From Platanthera guangdongensis (lineage: Eukaryota; Streptophyta; Magnoliopsida; Asparagales; Orchidaceae), in contig CM077152.1 in NCBI GenBank assembly GCA_039583875.1, positions 17,471,059 to 17,535,058 on the forward strand: a stretch of DNA of 64,000 bases, in the 5' to 3' direction. Of this stretch, positions 56,000-64,000 are shown in pieces. Both the position numbers and the translations under genes were made by a program. Under the pieces are notes generated by a model that saw only the letters and a program-made list of their open reading frames with translations, was not told the origin of the DNA and searched no databases. How positions within the stretch are numbered: the first letter of the stretch is position 1; each line of letters begins with the position of its first letter.

Positions 56000-57003
56000 A
56001 TTACCTGAGTTCGACGATCTTGCCACGGAGACATCTCCATGGACTTTGTGCATAGTTTGCCTCGGTCGTTGCAGGGTAGCGATGCAATTTGGGTTATCAT
56101 GGACAGCCTGACCAAGGTGACTCACTTTATTCCAAATCAGAATGAAGATGGTGTGGAGAAGCTTATGAAGCTTTATGTTCGGAACATTATACGGTTGCTT
56201 GAGATTCCAAAGAGTATCGTTAATGATCGGGATGGACGGTTTACGTCCAAGGACTGGAGGCTAATGCAGGAGTTTGCGCACCAAGTTTAAGTTCAGTACC
56301 GGATTCCATCCGCAGACCGATGGTCAGCGAAGAGGACAAACCGTACTTTGGAAGATATGTTGAGGATGTGTGCCCTCGATTTTGGCAAGAGATGGGAAGA
56401 CCATCTTTTTATGATGGAGTTCGCCTATAACAATAACTTCCAAGCGAGCATCCAGATGTCACCGTATGAGGCATTGTATGGTAGGCGGTGTCGAACGCCG
56501 ATGTCATGGATAGAGGCGGGAGACACCCATCTTTTGAGAAAAGAGGCAGTGACTGATGCTTGTGAGTTGGTTCAGACGATCTAGGAGCACATGAAGGTTG
56601 CTCAGGATGTGGATCGACAAGCAAAATATTTTAATGCGCGTCACAGGAATGTGGAATTTGCTGTGGGCGACATGATCTACTTAAAGATCAAGTATTTCAA
56701 AGGTGTTTCGCGGATTCAGTGGCTCAAGAAATTAATCCTGAGGTATTTGGGACCGTTCGAGGTCACGAAGCACATAGGCGAGGCAGCCTATCGGCTGACG
56801 TTGTCTGAAGAGCTGGGTGGATTACAAGATGTCTTCCATGTCTCAGTGCTGAAAAAGGCCTTCGTGGAGACGTGTGATGTGGTCGAGTCGGCGGTAGTGC
56901 CAGTGATAGCAGATTTGAGGACGACGGGTCGTCCGGTTTCCGTGGAGGATTCAAAAATCCGGCGTTTACGGAATAAAGAGGTCAAACTCGTGAAAGTACA
57001 TTG
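56000..57003 (+). pseudogene. Chromovirus D integrase, second copy
   Basis: DISMDFVHSLPRSLQGSDAI, SIVNDRDGRFTSKDWRLM, then after a short frame break ALDFGKRWEDHLFMMEFAYN, YEALYGRRCRTPMSWIEAGD, TAG at 56581, VSRIQWLKKLILRYLGPFEV, and LGGLQDVFHVSVLKKAF. It ends inside the chromodomain at KLVKVHWD, where it joins the family S sequence. Confidence 0.84.
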
Positions 57004-57418
57004 GGATTTGCTCCATATTTGTTGTTCTCTTTCACATATTGTGTGTGTAGGTGTTGTTGGTTGACCTGATTCCGATGAATCCACATCGTATGTGGGTCCT
57101 GCGTTGTGTGTGGGTCTGCGTAGTGTGTGGCTATGTCTCCAGTTTGATTCTCCGGTTTGGAATTTCTCCCGGTGGCTCATCTGATGTTTTGTCTAAGATC
57201 GCCTACCTGCGTTGTCTTTATTTGATGTGTTCAAGTTGGAGGTTTCTCCTCCAGCTTGAGGGGGAGTGTTTAGATTATTAGTATTAATATTTAGGTGTAA
57301 GTGGGTATTAGTCCCATATTGTTCGCCCGTCTTTAAGAGTGCCTTGTAGTGCTTTAAATATACCATATGGATGAATAAGAATATCTCACATTATTATTTC
57401 TCTTCATTTCTTCTAGCA
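57004..57418 (+). mobile_element. 3' end of a family S element, copy 1 (LTR 57267-57418)
   Basis: Starts abruptly at GTTGGGATTTGC. Includes the hairpin CAAGTTGGAGG / CCTCCAGCTTG (57232-57259), purine tract GAGGGGGAG and an LTR TGTTTAGATTATTAG to TTCTAGCA. The LTR is about 80% like 49730-49878. It pairs with that 5' half across the inserted chromovirus. Confidence 0.75.
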
Positions 57419-57561
57419 ATAATTACACGGTTGTATGAAAATAATATGAATAATTGGGTTTAAGATGTAAAAAAGTCCTTATGTAATTTCCCTATGCTCA
57501 TAAGTCTATGAATTATGCGCATGCTAGAGTCTAGAAATCGTGAAAGTGAAAGAAGTCCTTA

Positions 57562-59470
57562 TCTGAATGTGCCTGGAGATATTTCCAGGCGATGGTATAC
57601 GGTAGACGAGACTGTTGAGAATCTCGGCGATGTCGTCGAGACTGCCGGGCCTCTCGACGGTACCGTCGAGACCGCCAGGGAGTCTCAGCGATATCGTCGA
57701 GACCGCTGGGTGTCTCGACGGTACTGCTGGGAGCGGCGGGTCCCACGTTTTAACGTTGAAGGGCGAACCTGAGCGGGTTACGGGGTGTCTGATTGTCTTG
57801 GAAATTTATCCAATGACCCAGATCTTTCGCTGTAAGCCTTAAATAGGGCATAAGGGATTTACCCCTTATTTTTTTTCAAGTCCACCGTGACCATGACGGC
57901 TTGTGAGCGGGAGATAGCGGAGTAAGAAGACGACCTAGAACCACCATTGTTGGAAATTTGGAGCTCCGACTGCCGATCCAAGACCAGATCCGCAGAGAGG
58001 GCGTAGAGGCGAACACGATCATCCGAGCATCTTCAAGTGTTTATGACGAGGAAGAGGTTTCATAAGATAACGACATCCCTCATCGTGATTTTAGGATGCG
58101 TGCACGACATCCCCTTTGTTTATGTCTTTATTTTTGAGCATTTAGGCACCGAATCTCTCAAATAAGAGCGGTTCGATTCGCCTTGGTTCAAGAAAAACCA
58201 CCAGGTCGATTGAGTCCGTCCCCGACATATTTTACATTAAAAATCCGCTCCGTTAGTGGATTATGCATTGTGGGTGAAGCCGTAATCGCGACCGGTGGTC
58301 TGATTCGGTGATGTTGCTTGATGTGCATGTTAGAGATTTTGCTAGAAATCCAATTGCGGCGAAGACGCCGTTGTGATGCCCTCAATTTCGGGTGAGAACA
58401 ATTGATGGTTTAGGGTGGGAACATTTATGTTTGTTGAATGCTATGTGAAGACGTGACTTTGTCTCTGTGGTCGGCTGACTAGCCCCGTGACGTTTCAAGT
58501 CTTGTGTGGAGGGTGTCCCGGCAAGACAAGTCCCCTTTTTGAAAACTGACGAGACCCCCAAGCTTTAGACAAGCCCAGGCGATGAAGCCCATGAGCGGGA
58601 AGGGTCAAGTGAGGGTTCTTAGCATCAGTTGGATTGTTGTGGTGTAACTGACGAGTGTTGAAGCTTGCAGGCAAGCTCGTGTGTTGAGAACCATAAGCGG
58701 GTGGGGCCTACGCAAGAGTTCCATTTGCGGCTTGAAAGCCGTTGGGGGAAATTGGAAGTACTCATGTGATTGATGTGTTGTGATGATATGTGTTGATGTG
58801 TTAGAATCATACACACTTAGGGTGTCTCGGGTGAAACTCAGGTTTGTATACATGCTGCATGGTAGACCCCTTTTACTTCAATGCTCAATATAGAAATGTG
58901 TTTAATGTTTGTGACACCCACACTTGTTATTTCTACGCTACTTTCCTTTTATTACAGATGTATACAAAGTGCTGACCTGTAGGGTGATGGAGTGCTGCGG
59001 GGTCCGCTAGGGACGACCGAGAGGAGAGGTGTTGGTTACACGGTTGAGGTCAATCTTCGCTGACCCACGTTACATCAAATTTTTATAGAGCAATGATCGC
59101 AAGCTGAAGCAAGCTCGTCAGTCAAAAAGGCCTAAGCATAGACTTCTTCTGCTTGGTAGTTTGTTGTGTTTCCTTATTCTGTTTTCGGCTTGTATGCCGA
59201 GGTAGCATAGACTTAATGTATTTTTTTTTGAAAATGTGTTGATGTTTTTGGGACATTCAGGTGATGTAAGGGCATACGACCATTTGGACTTCTATGGCAG
59301 TGGACAGTTTTTGTTTTCCAGTGTTGGTTTAATGTTTCCGCAATTTTATTTCTGTGTTATGAGATGGATAGTATTCTATATCAATTTATAATAGCAAAGC
59401 TGTGGCGTATATATGTTATGGGGCCCCAACCAGACCCATATTATAGGATCATTGCAGGGGAGGTGTTATA
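57562..59470 (+). repeat. LTR of chromovirus D, copy 2 (first 28 bp missing)
   Basis: Matches 52844-54751 almost base for base by eye, starting at TCTGAATGTGCCTGG and ending GGGAGGTGTTATA, then TGGTATCAAAGC (59474). The donor of copy 1 (CATAAGGTAACG) reads CATAAGATAACG here. Part of a tandem duplication. Confidence 0.85.
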
Positions 59471-59489
59471 ATTTGGTATCAAAGCGTAT

Positions 59490-60205
59490 GCGACCATGTT
59501 GTGTGGGACCATCCTTTGTGCGGATTGGGTTGTGTGCTAGTACAACATGACAAAGTTATAACATATGTTCAGGATGTGTGCCTTTGATTTTGGCAAGAGA
59601 TGGGAAGACCATCTTTTTATGATGGAGTTCGCCTACAACAATAGCTTCCAAGCGAGCATCCAGATGTCACCGTATGAGGCATTGTATGGTAGGCGGTGTC
59701 AAACGCCGATGTCATGGATAGAGGCAGGAGACACCCAGCTTTTGAGAAAAGAGGCAGTGGCTGATGCTTGTGAGTTGGTTCAGACGATCTAGGAGCACAT
59801 GAAGGTTGCTGAGTATCGACAAGCAAAATATTTTAATGCGCGTCACAGGAATGTGAAATTTGCTGTGGGAGACATGATCTACTTAAAGATCAAGCCTTTC
59901 AAAGGTGTTTCGCGGATTCAGTGGCTCAAGAAATTAATCCTGAGGTATTTGGGACCGTTCGAGGTCACGAAGCACATAGGCGAGGCAGCCTATCAGCTGA
60001 CGTTGTCTGAAGAGCTGGGTGGATTACAAGATGTCTTCCATGTCTCAGTGCTGAAAAAGGCCTTAGTGGACACGTGTGATGTGGTCGAGTCGGCGGTAGT
60101 GCCAGTGACAGCAGATTTGAGGACGACGGGTCGTCCGGTTTCCGTGGAGGATTCAAAAATCCGGCGTTTACGGAATAAAGAGGTCAAACTCGTGAAAATA
60201 CGTTG
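59490..60205 (+). pseudogene. Chromovirus D integrase C-terminus, third copy
   Basis: After the primer site the sequence jumps from ...ACATATG to FRMCAFDFGKRWEDHLFMM, and continues as at 56357-57003: YEALYGRRCQTPMSWIEAGD, VSRIQWLKKLILRYLGPFEV, LGGLQDVFHVSVLKKAL. About 1.5 kb present in copy 1 is missing between two ATATG words. Confidence 0.84.
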
Positions 60206-60755
60206 GGATTTGCTCCATATTTGTTGTTCTCTTTCACATATTGTGTGTGTAGGTGTTGTTGGTTGACCTGATTCCGATGAATCCACATCGTATGTGGGTC
60301 CTGCGTTGTGTGTGGGTCTGCGTAGTGTGTGGCTATGCCCCCAGTTTGATTCTCCGGTTTGGAATTTCTCCCGGTGGCTCATCTGATGTTTTGTCTAAGA
60401 TCGCCTACCTGCGTTGTCTTTATTTGATGTGTTCAAGTTGGAGGTTTCCCCTCCAGCTTGAGGGGGAGTGTTTAGATTATTAGTATTAATATTTAGGTGT
60501 AAGTGGGTATTAGTCCCATATTGTTCGCCCGTCTTTAAGAGTGCCTTGTAGTGCTTTAAATATACCATATGCGGATGAATAAGAATATCTCACATTATTA
60601 TTTCTCTTCATTTCTTCCAGCAATAATTACACGGTTGTATGAAAATAATATGAATAATTGGGTTTAAGATGTAAAAAAGTCCTTATGTAATTTCCCTATG
60701 CTCATAAGTCTATGAATTATGCGAATGCTAGAGTCTAGAAATCGTGAAAGTGAAA
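60206..60755 (+). mobile_element. 3' end of a family S element, copy 2 (LTR 60469-60622), and shared flank
   Basis: Same sequence as 57004-57552, including hairpin, purine tract, LTR and about 130 bases of flanking DNA up to GTCTAGAAATCGTGAAAG. Shared flank beyond the LTR shows that a genomic segment was duplicated, not a new insertion. Confidence 0.8.
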
Positions 60756-61637
60756 ATCATAATATAGCTAGTTCATTGTGTCAATTTCATTAACATAAAG
60801 ATAGTACATAAGACAAACATGATGAAATTCATATTTTAAGAATGAAATCTCATGTGAATGTTCCCCCAATATTAATTGTACGAGCTAATAATAAGAAGTT
60901 TAAGGGATTAATGGAACACAAAATTTAGACTAATGACTTTAATCAGGTGTTCGTTTCTGTGTTCATGTCAGCTACTAATAAGAAGATAATTAGGAGGCAC
61001 AGTCAAGACTTTTCTCTCATGATAGATAAAAACGCAATATCTTACTCATACGGCGTAGCAAAGCTTATGAGGCTCAAGTTTGGGAGTCGACACCCCATAC
61101 AAGATTAGTAGATTTGAGCCCGTGTTTGTGATAGAGAGACACTAGAACACATGTTCTTTAGTAGGGACTCAAATCGTTAGAATGTGCACAAGAATCTACT
61201 TAACTAAGAATGAGAAGAATAAAAAAATATGAGACATCTCAGTTCCAAATGCATGTCGAAATCTAAAAATCTCTATAGGTTAATGATTTTGAAATTGAAA
61301 AAAAATTCAATTTAAGATCACGTGATAAATCAGACATTTATTGACTCAAGTATTTTATAGAAAAACATGTATATAATATAGTTTATATTTATTAGTATAA
61401 AATGTTATTTTAAAATCAAGTTCCTATAATTTGATCAAAAATATTTTGTCACATGGGGAAAAAATCTTTCTTGCTCGCCAGTGGGTTGATCCGTTTTCAG
61501 AATTTTCATTACAGGGATTACGTGTCAGGTTGTTCGCTCTTACTTCCTAGTTGGTTCTGCGTTCCAGCAGTAATGTATTTCACTAATTTTATTTCCAGTC
61601 ATTTACTTGCGATGCAAACTTTAGTTATTCTTGTTAT
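60756..61637. other. AT-rich sequence, nothing recognised
   Basis: No exon, LTR or RNA gene seen. Confidence 0.4.
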
Positions 61638-63647
61638 TGTAACAACCCCTAATATAACATTAATAATAATAATAATAAAAATAAAAAACATATAATATAA
61701 AGAAAAACAAAAACCAATACCTAAACCTACCCCCCTTCCTTTAAAATAAACCCGAGCCAGCGAGTATCCCGCAACCCGCATCCCGCAAGAAATCCCGATC
61801 CCGCCTCCTTCGCCCCCGACGACCCCGCCTCCGTCTTCCGAGCGCCCGACGGCCCTCTCCTCCGCCTCCAGTGGCCGGCAAATCCCTCCTCCAGGCCCGA
61901 CGCCCCTTCTTCTTGCTTCCCCGTCGTCTACGACGCTCCCCTTGGCCGGCAAATCCCGCAGAAGCTCCTCCTCTCTTGGCCGGCTGCATCCAAGGGAGGG
62001 GTCGACTACTTTTCTCCTTCCTCTTCTCCTTCTCCGGCCAGTGGGAGCAAGAACATCGTTTTTTCTCCAGCAACCCAAGCTCCTGCTCGTTCCGGCCGGT
62101 GGATTTCGTGAGGGACTCCTAGGGTTTCGCTCGAAACCCCTCTTCGTGGATTTCGGAGCCCAGATCTGGTCTCCTTGGGTAAGGAACCCCGCCTCACTCT
62201 CGTTTTCAGTTTGCTCTAATTTTATTACGCTAATTTTTCGCTCTCCGATCTAGGGTTTTTGGACGATCCAACTTATGTCCATCGTATAACCCGCTAATCC
62301 CGGATTTGTGTGTTTTCCAGTGCGTGTCCTTGGATCTAGGTGGTGGAATCACTCCAAGACCTCTCCGAATTAGGGATTTTTGCTTCCAAACGCCACCAAA
62401 ATCCCCGATTCCTCGCGGTAGCCTCTTCTCCCCTCACTTTCGAGGGAGGTAAATTCCTAAACCCCTCTTCTTTTGTGTGGAGCGATTATTAAACGCATGT
62501 GCTGGCATAAACAACTTGTTAATTCAATTTGGAATGTATTTTTGATCTCGAACAGGTTTAGCTCAAGCTTCTAACCTTGCCTGCGCCACTTAACTGTTAC
62601 TAGCATTTTCGAAATCACCTTAAGGCAAGTAGAGACACTCTCTCGCTTGCAAACATGAGATCTAATTTACTTCACTTTTGTTTATGAAGTAGCCCCTTAT
62701 AAACTGGAATCGTCTAATTATTTATGAATTCCTGAAATTGTCTAATATCTTAGGCGAACATTGTGAGGAGAGTGTTGGTTTGGTGTGACGCGTCGAATCG
62801 AGCTCTTGACTAATTGGTAACAGAAATCATTAGTCGACCATTGCAAGCACCGTTGTTGATAAGCCTTGCATCAACTCATACACTAGAATCATGTACATCA
62901 AATGACAACACCTTCACCCATCAATGTTTTCCGCTTATGGTATTGCAACTAGGCTAAACTCCGGAGTAGGCCATTAAATTAAAAACATCTTGTTTGACAT
63001 GATTACTTGTCTGGTAGTAGGTTGCTACGTGCAAAACTGGTTCACTGAGCTCTCGTTTCCTCTGCTTACTTTCTGTGCAAGTGATTAATTTGAATCTTTA
63101 TGTATATTCATGTTCTGAGGCACTTTCCTTTTGTTTGGATTCGCCTTACGTTTCGTGACTGCGCCGCCCGGTTCCTGAGATATTTCTTCTTCCAGCTACA
63201 GCCTTGCTCGAAGGTTTCATTTTGTTAAATGTATCAGCAGGTTCTATGTATTTTGTTTCTTTTGCTGTTGGATTTTTTCTACTCATGTACTAGTTATCGT
63301 CAGACATTTTCTCTTGTATCGAGGACAACTTGTAGGATGAAACATTGTACTAGTTCATTTCACTTATGCATTTTCTACTTTTGTGACTAGTTGCATTCAT
63401 TAGTTTCAGTACTGTTTGTGACATAATTTTTATAAAAGAAATGCATGCACATCAACTTTTTAACTATTTATGTATGGCTTCCGCACCAATTTAAAAATCT
63501 TTTAAAACCCTTTTCAAAAATAGCTGATTTAAAAACTAGTTGTAGAATTTCTGGTTCCGCCTTAGCAAGCATGATTCTTCTCTGCATGCCTGTGGCATCA
63601 CGACCCGCCCGAAGCGCACTCTGATCTTGTTGAGACGGGTCGTGACA
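61638..63647 (+). repeat. 5' LTR of another chromovirus-type element (2.0 kb)
   Basis: Opens TGTAACAACCCC and closes GGGTCGTGACA, imperfect inverted ends of the Tekay/Del kind. An AT-rich start (AATAATAATAATAA) is followed by a GC-rich leader-like part (61740-62160), TATA-poor, with a donor CCTTGG|GTAAGG at about 62179. It can equally be a solo LTR, because nothing coding is seen before the window ends. Open frames over the GC-rich part are low-complexity and not called. Confidence 0.72.
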
Positions 63648-63649
63648 GT

Positions 63650-63661
63650 TGGTATCAGAGA
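63650..63661 (+). other. Primer binding site (initiator tRNA-Met type)
   Basis: TGGTATCAGAGA begins two bases after the LTR end. Its presence argues that internal sequence, not just a solo LTR, was retained here. Confidence 0.8.
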
Positions 63662-64000
63662 CAGGTTGTTGATGAGGTTAGCTCTAAAAAAAACAAAAAA
63701 AATGAAGTATTTTGAAAGTATTACATATTTTGGAATCCTATTATGTAAAAATATTCATACATGCATCATTGCTCCACTCACTCTGTCATTGTCTGTTGTT
63801 CGAGGCTGAAACACACACACACTCACTCATAAGCATGAGTAATATGCGTGCAAACGTTAAGGGAGTATGAACAAACTTAATATTTATATGCATATGAATT
63901 TCCACTAGGATATACACCGTTTGCAAATATTAAATTGTATGAGCGGTTTAATATTTTCAAGTGCGTGACATTAGAATCATAATGTGCATGACATGTTAAG
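63662..64000 (+). other. Start of the element's internal leader, no gene seen
   Basis: AT-rich with an A-rich run at 63687-63700. No gag start is identifiable before the window edge. Confidence 0.4.

Noticed and set aside
61741..62253. Open frames in the GC-rich part of the right-hand LTR
   Set aside because: Mutually overlapping Arg/Gly/Pro/Ser-rich frames on both strands, typical of GC-rich leaders.

Overview
This window reads as nuclear DNA of a flowering plant. It has split genes with GT/AG introns, and almost everything else is LTR retrotransposon, SINE, MITE or other repeat. Ty3/gypsy chromovirus pol, Ty1/copia pol, initiator-tRNA-Met-type primer sites and plant tRNA-derived SINEs all point the same way. 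The species cannot be fixed from the sequence. I saw no prokaryotic features, no CRISPR array and no canonical rRNA or tRNA gene.

Host genes are sparse and stretched by insertions. The clearest is CPP1, a plastid chaperone-like protein that stabilises protochlorophyllide oxidoreductase. Its last two coding exons (6308-6752 and 28659-28809, + strand) are separated by a 21.9-kb intron filled with nested elements. Convergent to it is an unidentified minus-strand gene ('gene X'), whose four phase-compatible exons are spread from 45199 down to 30946. Two further groups of coding-looking small exons lie on the + strand at 42419-43606 ('gene Q') and 48690-49391 ('gene P'). Both are tentative.

Region by region. 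1-5798: a copia pol fragment abutting a gypsy RNaseH-integrase-chromodomain fragment and its 2.2-kb 3' LTR, which contains a possible spliced 76-codon ORF. 5799-6752: CPP1 intron and exon. 6753-28658: the CPP1 intron, holding a GATC-rich MITE, an unidentified Ser/Pro-coding leader, a full-length decayed gypsy element (9401-15426) split by a fold-back element with tRNA-like arms, an older gypsy element (16255-26681) split by a nearly complete copia element (16628-21766) and by more of the fold-back elements, and the 3' end of a small LTR family. 28659-31007: CPP1 end, MITEs and the 3' end of gene X. 31008-45199: gene X introns with a copia relic and solo LTR, a SINE with 17-bp target duplication, MITEs, minisatellites, a head-to-head pair of truncated copia elements, gene Q exons and a long TA microsatellite. 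46151-47586: a complete small non-autonomous LTR element. 47840-49391: a copia relic and gene P. 49730-60755: a small LTR element interrupted by a chromovirus, then a tandem duplication of the chimera. 61638-64000: the 5' LTR and primer site of another chromovirus running off the window.

No retroelement here has an intact coding region. All show stops, frameshifts or truncation. The strongest candidates for something undescribed are the fold-back family with tRNA-like (box A/box B) arms meeting at a conserved CCGCGG palindrome, the spliced ORF inside the chromovirus LTR, and the small-LTR family with a conserved hairpin before its polypurine tract.
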